Of a stretch of DNA of 20,543 bases, positions 8,246 to 15,241 are shown one piece after another. Each line of letters begins with the position of its first letter. Positions within the stretch are counted from its first letter, which is position 1. The notes below the pieces were generated by a model, which had not been told where the DNA came from, made no database searches, and saw only the letters and a list, made by a program, of their open reading frames with translations. Source of the DNA: a virus; IMG/VR virus record IMGVR_UViG_3300042879_004430, positions 1-20,543 of that record. One strand, 5' to 3'. The position numbers and the translations under genes are program-made.

Positions 8246-8866
8246 TTGGCATTCCAATCAATATGGTATCAAACTGAGTTAAATCCAAAAATCATAGAAA
8301 CAATTGAAGAAGACTTAACGGATAATTTTCAACAACAAATGGGAGACTCCAGACTAATGGGAGATGCTCTCAATCGTGATAAAAGAAATTCAAAAAATGC
8401 CTGGGTTCCAACAACTCATTGGACTGCTGGATTTGTTTGGCATTATGTTGAAAGAGCAAATCGTGAGAATTTTTTATATGATATAAGAAATATTGATGGG
8501 GAGAGTATGCAATTCACTCAATATGGAGTTGGTGAGTTTTATGGTTGGCATAATGATGCCGGTATTGCCGGTCAATATAAACCAGTATCTGTTGGAAATC
8601 ATCACGAAGGAAGAGCACAAGACTATCTAAATGAGAATCTAGAACTTGTAAGAAAACTTTCATTTGTGGTTCAACTTTCAGATCCAGATGATTATGAGGG
8701 TGGAAATCTTCAACTTCTTGCAGAGGATGGTAAGTCTTATTTTGCTCCAAGAAAAAGAGGAACTGTAATTGTTTTTGACTCAAGAACTCAACATCGTGTT
8801 CTTAAAGTAACTAAAGGAACTCGTAAGAGTTTGGTCGGGTGGGTATGCGGTAAGAGGTGGTCCTGA
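8246..8866 (+). CDS. 2OG-Fe(II) oxygenase, prolyl-hydroxylase-like fold, TTG start
   Basis: A 206-aa protein with a complete 2-oxoglutarate/Fe(II) dioxygenase signature: His102-x-Asp104 after YGVGEFYGW, distal His183 in TQHRV, and Arg193 in GTRKS as the 2-oxoglutarate anchor. The reaction would couple 2-oxoglutarate decarboxylation to hydroxylation of an unknown substrate. Length is that of a single catalytic domain. The start is TTG at 8246: AAGGAGA at 8232-8238 is well spaced, and an upstream in-frame ATG at 8213 runs into a stop at 8231. It is followed after one base by a second oxygenase. It lies between fibre genes, so a fibre protein is a plausible substrate, but free metabolites or nucleic acid cannot be excluded. 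Confidence 0.88.
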   Translation: MAFQSIWYQTELNPKIIETIEEDLTDNFQQQMGDSRLMGDALNRDKRNSKNAWVPTTHWTAGFVWHYVERANRENFLYDIRNIDGESMQFTQYGVGEFYGWHNDAGIAGQYKPVSVGNHHEGRAQDYLNENLELVRKLSFVVQLSDPDDYEGGNLQLLAEDGKSYFAPRKRGTVIVFDSRTQHRVLKVTKGTRKSLVGWVCGKRWS

Positions 8867-8867
8867 A

Positions 8868-9587
8868 ATGGCAGAACAAATGACAGAAGAACAACTCTTC
8901 TACCAAGAAAGATTAAATACAGGAACTTCGAAGACCAATAATGAGTTCTTTGAAAAGAATGGATATTTGGTAATTAAGAATCTGTGGGATTCAAAAGAAC
9001 TTTATCGTCCAGTTCCAGAAGAAAGAGGACAGATTAATTATTGGGGTAAAAAATTAGATCAATTTACCTATCACGAACTTGAAATGCAGGTAGAGGGATC
9101 TCTTGCTTGCTATTGGCACCCACAATATCGTTCAATTCATTCTGGTATTCGAATTAAATTAGAAAAAGAATTGGGAAGAAAACTTTATAATACTTATTAT
9201 TATGATCGTTTTTATTTTCCAGGACAAGAACTAACAAGACACGCAGATCGTGATGCTTGTGAAATTTCTGTAACAACTCATATTAGTACAAATCTTGAGG
9301 AACCTTGGCCCATTTGGATCAAAACTCCAGATACTTATGCGGATAAAAAGAAAACAATCATCTCAAAAAGAGGAGAAAATCGCTCAGTAATTCTAAATGC
9401 TGGTGATGGAATGGTCTATAAGGGATGTGAAAGACCTCATTGGCGAGATCCTATGCCTACTGAACATACAAGAACTTGGTATGGTAAAAGAGTAGAAAAA
9501 GAAGGACTTTATTATCATCAAATCTTTTTTCATTATGTTCTTGCTGATGGACAAAGAGTGCAGTGTGCGAATGATATGGCAAGGTAA
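8868..9587 (+). CDS. Second 2OG-Fe(II) oxygenase-like protein
   Basis: A 239-aa protein of a different subfamily from its neighbour. Metal ligands appear as His125-Ala-Asp127 in LTRHADRD. The distal His191 is in YKGCERPHWRDP, followed by YYHQIFFHYV; this C-terminal block is typical of a marine phage and bacterial oxygenase group. The N-terminal 30-60 region (FFEKNGYLVIKNLW) resembles the start of phytanoyl/prolyl hydroxylase-like proteins. The ATG is one base after the upstream stop, with an AGAGGTGG-like ribosome site, so the two oxygenases are probably co-translated. The substrate is unknown. The stop codon is embedded in a late-promoter-like box. Confidence 0.82.
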   Translation: MAEQMTEEQLFYQERLNTGTSKTNNEFFEKNGYLVIKNLWDSKELYRPVPEERGQINYWGKKLDQFTYHELEMQVEGSLACYWHPQYRSIHSGIRIKLEKELGRKLYNTYYYDRFYFPGQELTRHADRDACEISVTTHISTNLEEPWPIWIKTPDTYADKKKTIISKRGENRSVILNAGDGMVYKGCERPHWRDPMPTEHTRTWYGKRVEKEGLYYHQIFFHYVLADGQRVQCANDMAR

Positions 9588-9593
9588 TAAATA
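9586..9593 (+). promoter_or_regulatory. Late promoter-like box AATAAATA
   Basis: It differs from the T4 late consensus TATAAATA at the first base only. It overlaps the oxygenase stop codon and ends 19 bases before ATG 9613, the same geometry as the exact boxes at 5339 and 10040. Confidence 0.55.
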
Positions 9594-9612
9594 GTAAAAA
9601 ATGTGATATAAA

Positions 9613-9822
9613 ATGCCAACCAGTTTATCGTCATTTTTAGGAACTACTTATAATGGACTTCAAGGTGTTCAAGGAGCAATTGCTTCTCAGGGATCTCAAG
9701 GTCTTCAAGGAGGTCAGGGGATTCAAGGTGTTGGAGGATCATTTAGTACACAAGGTGTTCAGGGTCTTCAAGGTCGTTCTGAAATTGGACTTGCCATACT
9801 TTCTTACTTGTCTCCTTCTTAA
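9613..9822 (+). CDS. 69-aa mini-collagen protein, copy 1
   Basis: A short protein with an N-terminal MPTSLSSFLGT head, about 15 Gly-X-Q/Gly-X-X triplets (GLQ, GVQ, GSQ, GGQ, GIQ) with interruptions, and a hydrophobic tail LAILSYLSPS. It has the same length and plan as the next gene, so the pair is a tandem duplication. The rod resembles those of the giant fibre but has the heads and tails of a free-standing protein. It might trimerise and join larger fibres, or be a minimal fibre itself. The start is the ATG 19 bases downstream of the late-like box; no strong ribosome site is visible. Confidence 0.75.
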   Translation: MPTSLSSFLGTTYNGLQGVQGAIASQGSQGLQGGQGIQGVGGSFSTQGVQGLQGRSEIGLAILSYLSPS

Positions 9823-9828
9823 AATAAA

Positions 9829-10038
9829 ATGCCAACTTCATTAAGTACTTTTTTATCAACTCAAACTCAAGGGACTCAAGGTGTTCAGGGGCGTAGTTTT
9901 CAAGGAACTCAGGGTGTTATTGGAAGTCACCAAGGTGCTCAAGGAATTACAGGTGAATTAGTGGGACAAGGAACACAGGCAACACTTGCTAAAAATGCTA
10001 AAGGTCTTTCAATGCTTGCTTGGTTGACACCTGGATAA
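9829..10038 (+). CDS. 69-aa mini-collagen protein, copy 2
   Basis: Head MPTSLSTFLST, then about 13 Gly-X-Gln-like triplets (GTQ, GVQ, GAQ) broken by GRSF and GSH, then a tail ending LSMLAWLTPG. Head and hydrophobic tail align with copy 1, while the rod has diverged. It begins six bases after copy 1 ends. The stop codon TAA lies inside a double late-promoter box. Function unknown; a structural role is inferred from the collagen-like rod and the location. Confidence 0.75.
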   Translation: MPTSLSTFLSTQTQGTQGVQGRSFQGTQGVIGSHQGAQGITGELVGQGTQATLAKNAKGLSMLAWLTPG

Positions 10039-10047
10039 ATATAAATA
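10034..10047 (+). promoter_or_regulatory. Overlapping double late promoter box
   Basis: GATAAATA (10034-10041) overlaps an exact TATAAATA (10040-10047). The exact box ends 19 bases before ATG 10067. The stop codon of the mini-collagen gene (10036-10038) is part of the first box. Confidence 0.75.
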
Positions 10048-10066
10048 TCTGAAAAACTGAAAGTAA

Positions 10067-10438
10067 ATGGCAGCACCAAACATTGTTAATGTTTCTTCTA
10101 TTGTAGGTATTACAACTTTTGTTGCTAATATTAGTACAGGTTGGTCTGTAATAATTTCTAATCCTGAGTCTAGTAATTCGGTATATAAGGTCAATACATT
10201 ACTTGCTTCTAATACTACTGGAACTTCTGCAAATATTACTGTTGATTATTTTAGTCAAGCAGCAGGAGCAGGAACTTCCGTTTCAATCGGGACTACAATT
10301 TCAGTTCCTGCTGGATCTACACTCGCATTAATTGGAAAAGATACACCTCTTTATATTGAAGAAAATAGATCAATAGCAGCACAGGCAGGAACTGCAAATT
10401 CAATTGATATTCTTGCTTCTTATGAGACTATTAGTTAA
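10067..10438 (+). CDS. Small beta-rich virion-associated protein (cassette copy 2)
   Basis: A 123-aa protein rich in Ser, Thr, Ile and Val with alternating strand pattern: TGWSVIISNPESSNSVYKV, then ITVDYFSQ, then a VPAGSTLALIGKDTPLYIEE segment and SIDILASYE at the end. It matches the 119-aa protein at 5368 in length, strand order and gene context. It begins 19 bases downstream of an exact late box and is followed by glycine-rich adhesin genes. A small structural protein of the tail-fibre or adhesin complex is the likeliest role; no catalytic motif is visible. Confidence 0.68.
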   Translation: MAAPNIVNVSSIVGITTFVANISTGWSVIISNPESSNSVYKVNTLLASNTTGTSANITVDYFSQAAGAGTSVSIGTTISVPAGSTLALIGKDTPLYIEENRSIAAQAGTANSIDILASYETIS

Positions 10439-10443
10439 TAAAA

Positions 10444-11403
10444 ATGACTAGAAATATTGGAAACTTTATTGGAAAATCCCCAGATAATGGTGGATTTTTT
10501 AATAGTTTATCTCAGCAAGTTCTTATAAAAACAAATATTTGGAATAGAATTGATATAGAAGGAGGAACTCCCCATATTCCAGGAAATGGATATAGATATC
10601 ATGTTTTTACAAGCACTGGAACATTAACTGTAAATAGTGGTGGTTCTGTTCAGTATCTTGTAATTGCTGGTGGTGGAAGTGGATCTCCTGGTCCCAGTTT
10701 TGAAAGTGGAGGTGGAGGTGGAGCAGGAGGATTCGTAAGTACCACAACTACCATTGGACCAGGAAGATATACAATTACCATTGGTGGTTCTGAATCTAAT
10801 TCTTCTATTGTAGGACCTCCTCTATTTACTTCTATAACCTCTCAAAGAGGTGGTGGGGGGAGCGGTACTGGTAGTGGTTCTCCTGGTGGATCTGGTGGCG
10901 GCGGCGCTGGGAATGCACCAATAAATTACTCCGGCGGAGCAGGAAACTCCCCATCAATACCTGCACTACTTGGTGGTCCGCAAGGTAATCCTGGCGGGAC
11001 CGGCGGTAGTGCGTTTAATCCAGAAGCGAATGCAGGTGGAGGAGGTGGAGGTGCCGGTTCTTCTGGATCGCCAGGTTTGGGAGCTGCACCTCCTGGTGCC
11101 GGTGGTGCAGGTGGTGCAGGGAAAACTGCTTTTAGTGGTGATACTGGATTACCTGGTGCCTATGGGATGCCTGGACCTACTGCTGGACGTTGGTTTGCCG
11201 GTGGAGGAGGTGGTGGTGGAGATGATGGTTATACTACTCCATCACTTGGTGGATCTGGTGGTGGTGGAAATGGAGGAGGAGCAGACGATTCTGGATCTCC
11301 TGGAAAAATTAATACTGGATCTGGAGGTGGTGGAGGAGAAGGTGGTGGATCTGGTGGATCGGGTGGTTCTGGAATTGTAATTTTCAGATACTTATATTCT
11401 TAA
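10444..11403 (+). CDS. Single-module glycine-rich adhesin
   Basis: A 319-aa protein. The N-terminal tag (RNIGNFIGKSPDNGGFFNSL) is shared with the next gene, followed by YRYHVFTSTGTLTV and VQYLVIAGGG. A long polyglycine region follows, broken by Pro, Ser, Asn and Ala loops, and the end is SGIVIFRYLYS. Plan and ends match each half of the 683-aa protein at 5731. Polyglycine-rich fibre-tip adhesins with variable loops between glycine helices are known from T4-like phages (S16 Gp38), so receptor binding is inferred. No clear ribosome site precedes the ATG; only five bases separate it from the upstream stop, so translational coupling is likely. Confidence 0.8.
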   Translation: MTRNIGNFIGKSPDNGGFFNSLSQQVLIKTNIWNRIDIEGGTPHIPGNGYRYHVFTSTGTLTVNSGGSVQYLVIAGGGSGSPGPSFESGGGGGAGGFVSTTTTIGPGRYTITIGGSESNSSIVGPPLFTSITSQRGGGGSGTGSGSPGGSGGGGAGNAPINYSGGAGNSPSIPALLGGPQGNPGGTGGSAFNPEANAGGGGGGAGSSGSPGLGAAPPGAGGAGGAGKTAFSGDTGLPGAYGMPGPTAGRWFAGGGGGGGDDGYTTPSLGGSGGGGNGGGADDSGSPGKINTGSGGGGGEGGGSGGSGGSGIVIFRYLYS

Positions 11404-11415
11404 TAGGTAAATTAT

Positions 11416-12408
11416 ATGTCAAAGCATCTTGGAAATAGAATCGGATTTGGTGTTAGTACATATTCTGACGGTGGATTTTTTAATCTATCTTCTCAATCTT
11501 TTTTACTTAGAAAAAATAAATGGGTAAGTAAAGCAGTTATTGCAGGTGGAACAGTATTAACACCTGGAAATGGATATAAGTATAATATTTTTACTGCCAC
11601 AGGACCACTTACGATTTCTAATGGTGAAATTTATGTAGATTATATGATTGTTGCTGGTGGTGCAGGGGGTGCTACTGGAAATGGTTCATTTACTGACACA
11701 ACTGGTGGTGGTGGTGGTGCTGGTGGAGTTTCTGAAGGAACTGTTTTACTTTCTCCTGGATCTTATACTATTTCTGTGGGTGGTGGTGGCGCACAATCTA
11801 CAGACGGAACCCCATCTTCCATTTCAAACCAGCCAAATGTCAATGTTGTAATAGGTGGTGGAACTGGTGGAGTTTTTCCTGCCCCAAATTCTGGAAGACC
11901 TGGTGGTTCTGGTGGAGGTGGAGGAGGAGGAACCTCTTTATTTCATGGTGGAAATGGAACAGGGGATCAAGGAACTCCTGGTGGATACTGTGCTATTTTT
12001 TCATTTGCATCAGGTGGTGGTGGGGGTGCTGGTGGTGCTGGTGGTTCTGGAACTTCACCTGGTCCTGGAAATCTTGCTGGTCCTGGTGGAGTTGGTAGAG
12101 CAGCATTTTTAGGAGATTCTGGTATTCCACCTTCTTACGGAACCCCTGGTCCTACCCCTGGTAGATTTTTTGGCGGTGGTGGTGGTGGTGGCGCTTCTCC
12201 AACTCCTGTTACAACGCCATCAACTGGTGGTGCTGGTGGAGGAGGTGCTGGTGGAAGATCAAGTGCAACTGCAGGGATTAGAAATGGAACTTCAGGAACA
12301 ACCAACACTGGCGGCGGCGGTGGTGGTGGTGGTGCTTCTCCTACTGGTGGCACTGGCGGTTCTGGTGGATCTGGAATTGTTATACTTCGTTATAAAGCAT
12401 ATACATAA
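11416..12408 (+). CDS. Single-module glycine-rich adhesin, tandem paralogue
   Basis: A 330-aa paralogue of the preceding gene: SKHLGNRIGFG and GGFFNLSSQSFLLRKNKW at the N-terminus, YKYNIFTATGPLTI, VDYMIVAGG, polyglycine runs, and a SGIVILRYKAYT end. The collar is conserved while the loop sequences between glycine runs differ, as expected if loops carry receptor specificity. It starts 12 bases after the previous stop with only a weak TAGGT ribosome site. The pair is collinear with the fused double module at 5731. Confidence 0.8.
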   Translation: MSKHLGNRIGFGVSTYSDGGFFNLSSQSFLLRKNKWVSKAVIAGGTVLTPGNGYKYNIFTATGPLTISNGEIYVDYMIVAGGAGGATGNGSFTDTTGGGGGAGGVSEGTVLLSPGSYTISVGGGGAQSTDGTPSSISNQPNVNVVIGGGTGGVFPAPNSGRPGGSGGGGGGGTSLFHGGNGTGDQGTPGGYCAIFSFASGGGGGAGGAGGSGTSPGPGNLAGPGGVGRAAFLGDSGIPPSYGTPGPTPGRFFGGGGGGGASPTPVTTPSTGGAGGGGAGGRSSATAGIRNGTSGTTNTGGGGGGGGASPTGGTGGSGGSGIVILRYKAYT

Positions 12409-12432
12409 TTAAAAAAATAATTTCATACAGTT

Positions 12433-12846
12433 ATGGCACATTTTTCTGAATTAGATGAAAACAATATCGTAAAACAAACAATCGTAGTATCCAACCAAGA
12501 TACTTCTGATTTAAATGGTGTGGAAGTAGAAGAAATTGGAATAGCATTTTGTAAAAAATTATTTGGGGCAAATACTAAATGGAAACAAACTTCATATAAT
12601 AATAATTTTAGATGTCGTTATGCTAGTCCTGGAATGACTTATAATGAAGAATATGATGTATTTTTGAATCCACAACCATACTCTTCTTGGATTTTAAATA
12701 CCGATACATATGAATGGGAAGCACCAGTTTCTCAACCAGAAATTACAGAGGAACAAAAAGAAAATTTTTATTATTATGAATGGAATGAAACTAATTTAAG
12801 TTGGGATTTTAAACAAAGAGAAAATCCCGCACAAAATATGGTATAA
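12433..12846 (+). CDS. Trp/Tyr-rich conserved cyanophage protein (cassette copy 2)
   Basis: A 137-aa paralogue of the protein at 7797. Both begin MAHF and share EExGI, WxQTSYNxNFRCRYA, GMxY, DVFLxPQPY, SW-LNT-TYEWE and YYEWNE. It follows glycine-rich adhesin genes, as copy 1 does, which ties it to adhesin assembly or to the virion. The C-terminus is longer by a short polar tail. No strong ribosome site is visible in the 24-base gap. No enzyme motif was found, and the function is unknown. Confidence 0.75.
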   Translation: MAHFSELDENNIVKQTIVVSNQDTSDLNGVEVEEIGIAFCKKLFGANTKWKQTSYNNNFRCRYASPGMTYNEEYDVFLNPQPYSSWILNTDTYEWEAPVSQPEITEEQKENFYYYEWNETNLSWDFKQRENPAQNMV

Positions 12847-12868
12847 TAATTTTAAAGTTGTAATAAGT

Positions 12869-13846
12869 ATGAGTAATTTTGTAAAACTTGCGTTGGAAAA
12901 TGGGGGATCTATTCATCCACTTATTATTCCTTCAACAGATTTAAAGGGACCTGCAATAACAAATCCATCAATTTATAATGATAATGGTAAACTCATTGTC
13001 AATCTTAGAAATATCAATTACACACTTTATCATTCTGAGAAAAAAACATTTGAGCACCACTGGGGGCCACTAGTTTATATTCACCCAGAAAATGATATGC
13101 GTTTGCGTACATGGAATGTAATTGGTGAACTGGATGAAAATCTGAGACTTAAATGGCATACTCATATTGATACTTCTAAACATCCCGATAAAGAACTTTG
13201 GGAGTTTGTTGGATTAGAAGATGCTCGTATTTTTAGATGGGAAGGTAAACTTTATACGTGTGGTGTGAGAAGGGATCTTGATACCATTGGCACGGGAAGA
13301 ATGGAACTTTGTGAGATTGAAATTGTAGATGGCGTGGTTAAAGAACTAAGTCAACACCGTATTCCAACTCCAGGAGATAACAGTTCTTATTGTGAAAAGA
13401 ATTGGATGCCAATTCTTGATATGCCATATCATTTTGTTAAATGGACGAATGGTACAGAAGTTGTTAAATATGATATTCACACTGGTCAGACAACTCAGGT
13501 TGTTATAAAAGAATGGACAGATCTAGGGTGTATTGATCTTCGTGGAGGATCTCAGGTTATTCCTTTTGGTGAATATCGTCTTGCTTTAAATCATGAAACT
13601 TTTCTCACCAGAAGTCCCGCAGGCAGAAAGGACGGTACTTACCGCCACAGATTTATTGTTTGGGATAAAGATTGGAATATTGTAAAAGTTTCAAGAAGGT
13701 TTTCTTTCTTAGAAGCAGAGATTGAATTTGCCGTTGGTATGTGCGAATATGGTGATGACTATCTAATTACATTTGGTTTCCAGGATAATGCTGCTTATCT
13801 TTTGAAAGTTAATAAAAAATTTGTTTCTAATTATATACTTGAATAA
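12869..13846 (+). CDS. GH130-like five-bladed propeller protein
   Basis: A 325-aa protein with the spacing and motifs of GH130-type glycoside phosphorylases and related GH43-like propellers: NPSI near the N-terminus, GLEDARIFRWEGKLY around residues 115-129, EKNWMPI near 175, DLRGGSQVIPF near 225, and YRHRFIVWDKD near 260. The GLEDAR segment stands where GH130 enzymes have the G-E-D-P-R motif with the catalytic Asp. GH130 enzymes phosphorolyse or hydrolyse beta-mannosides, but similar proteins are found beside glycosyltransferases without known activity. It opens the sugar block and precedes the next gene by two bases. Catalysis is uncertain; it might only bind glycan. Confidence 0.62.
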   Translation: MSNFVKLALENGGSIHPLIIPSTDLKGPAITNPSIYNDNGKLIVNLRNINYTLYHSEKKTFEHHWGPLVYIHPENDMRLRTWNVIGELDENLRLKWHTHIDTSKHPDKELWEFVGLEDARIFRWEGKLYTCGVRRDLDTIGTGRMELCEIEIVDGVVKELSQHRIPTPGDNSSYCEKNWMPILDMPYHFVKWTNGTEVVKYDIHTGQTTQVVIKEWTDLGCIDLRGGSQVIPFGEYRLALNHETFLTRSPAGRKDGTYRHRFIVWDKDWNIVKVSRRFSFLEAEIEFAVGMCEYGDDYLITFGFQDNAAYLLKVNKKFVSNYILE

Positions 13847-13848
13847 TT

Positions 13849-14415
13849 ATGGCATCACTAACATCTGAAATAGTAATCTCTTTTTTGAAAAATTTAACTG
13901 AAGATCAAAATGATTATGAAGTTTTTATAGAATCCGGAACTAAAGGAGGGACAACTATAATGAATTTGATTTCTTCTTTTAAAGTTCTCCATACAATTGA
14001 GTTGTCTGAAAATTATTATAACTTTTTTGACTCTATTAAAAAAGAACAAAACTACACTAATGTAGTAAATCATTTGGGGGCTACTGAAAATTTATTGTCA
14101 GATATTTTACAAAGTCTAAATTCTAATGAACGTGTAGTTTTTTGGTTAGATGGTCACTGGTCTTCTTTTGATACTGCCAGAGGTGAAAAAGATTGTCCAC
14201 TACTTGACGAGTGTTCAATTATAGACAGTACATACAAATCAAATAAAGCTGTTATACTGATCGATGACTATAGACTCTTTGGAACTAACATGGTAGAGGA
14301 CTGGTCAGAAGTTACTCTGAAAAATGTAATATCATGTTTCAAAAACCATAGTCTTTTCTACTTTATTAGGGATGATATTTTGGCTATTTTGATAGAAAAA
14401 AATGTTAACATTTAA
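13849..14415 (+). CDS. SAM-dependent methyltransferase-like protein
   Basis: A 188-aa Rossmann-like protein. Motif I appears as FIESGTKGGTTI near residues 26-37, an acidic motif II in HTIELSENYY, then FWLDGHWS near 101-108 and VILIDDYRLFG near 138-148. These fit the class I methyltransferase group related to TylF/Methyltransf_24 proteins often found in sugar and antigen loci. The probable reaction is methyl transfer from S-adenosylmethionine to a sugar, but the acceptor cannot be told from the sequence. The 3' end overlaps the fucosyltransferase-like gene by 14 bases, which supports co-translation. Confidence 0.6.
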   Translation: MASLTSEIVISFLKNLTEDQNDYEVFIESGTKGGTTIMNLISSFKVLHTIELSENYYNFFDSIKKEQNYTNVVNHLGATENLLSDILQSLNSNERVVFWLDGHWSSFDTARGEKDCPLLDECSIIDSTYKSNKAVILIDDYRLFGTNMVEDWSEVTLKNVISCFKNHSLFYFIRDDILAILIEKNVNI

Positions 14416-15241
14416 TTATCTTGGACATTTAGGTAGACTTGGAAATCAAATGTTTCAATATGCTACTCTTTTAGGAATAGCAAATCACAATAATTATGAT
14501 TACACACTTCCACCAAATTTAACAGATCATATAGAACTATATAAGTGTTTTGAATTGGACAATTTTAGTACAAAAATATCAGATTGGTCTTCATTTGAAA
14601 GAATATCTCCAAAGATTCATTCTTTTGATAAAAAATTTTTTGATCAATGTCCAGGAAATGTTGATATACTAGGATTTTTTCAAACGGAAAAATATTTTAC
14701 ACATATAAAAGATACTATCAAAAAGCATTATACTTTTAAAAAAGATATTTTTAATACTTCAAGACAATGTTTTAATCAATTAAGTATTGATAATGAAGTT
14801 ATTTCATTGCACATTAGAATGACAGACAGCACAGGTCATGACATTATGAAAAATCTTGATCTTGATTATTATAAAAAATCTTTATCTTGTTTTGATAGAG
14901 ATTTACCAGTAATAATTTTTTCTGACGATGTTGAAACTTGTATGAGGCTAAGTATTTTTCACGGATCTAGATTTTCTTTTTCACAGTCTTCAAGTCATTT
15001 TGTAGATTTGTGTATGATGACCATGTGTAAATACCATATAATCTCAAACAGTACCTTTGCTTGGTGGGGCGCTTGGTTATCGGACAGTAACAAAGTTATT
15101 GCTCCAAAAAAATGGTATACTGATTATGTCCATAATACTAAAGAATGGCATGAAATATCGCAACTTACTTGGAATCCATATGAAGATGGTACTGTTTGGG
15201 AATCAAAAGATGTTTGTCCTGATGAATGGATTTTAATATGA
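14402..15241 (+). CDS. GT11 alpha-1,2-fucosyltransferase-like protein
   Basis: A 279-aa protein with the three GT11 signatures. GRLGNQMFQYA (residues 11-21) is the N-terminal family motif. HIRMTD (137-142) stands for the HxRxxD donor-binding motif, where bacterial members usually have HVRRGDY. ISNSTFAWWGAWL (214-226) is the C-terminal motif. The family moves L-fucose from GDP-fucose to the 2-position of galactose-type acceptors. There is no membrane segment, so it should be a cytoplasmic enzyme of the infected cell. Start: ATG overlapping the upstream gene by 14 bases. No GDP-fucose synthesis genes are seen here, so donor supply would come from the host or another phage region. The acceptor could be a virion protein glycan or host lipopolysaccharide. 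Confidence 0.82.
   Translation: MLTFNYLGHLGRLGNQMFQYATLLGIANHNNYDYTLPPNLTDHIELYKCFELDNFSTKISDWSSFERISPKIHSFDKKFFDQCPGNVDILGFFQTEKYFTHIKDTIKKHYTFKKDIFNTSRQCFNQLSIDNEVISLHIRMTDSTGHDIMKNLDLDYYKKSLSCFDRDLPVIIFSDDVETCMRLSIFHGSRFSFSQSSSHFVDLCMMTMCKYHIISNSTFAWWGAWLSDSNKVIAPKKWYTDYVHNTKEWHEISQLTWNPYEDGTVWESKDVCPDEWILI

Noticed and set aside
15226-15237. Earlier ATG for the fusion glycosyltransferase
   Set aside because: ATG 15238 forms an ATGA overlap like the next gene junction and places the GT2 strand directly at the N-terminus.
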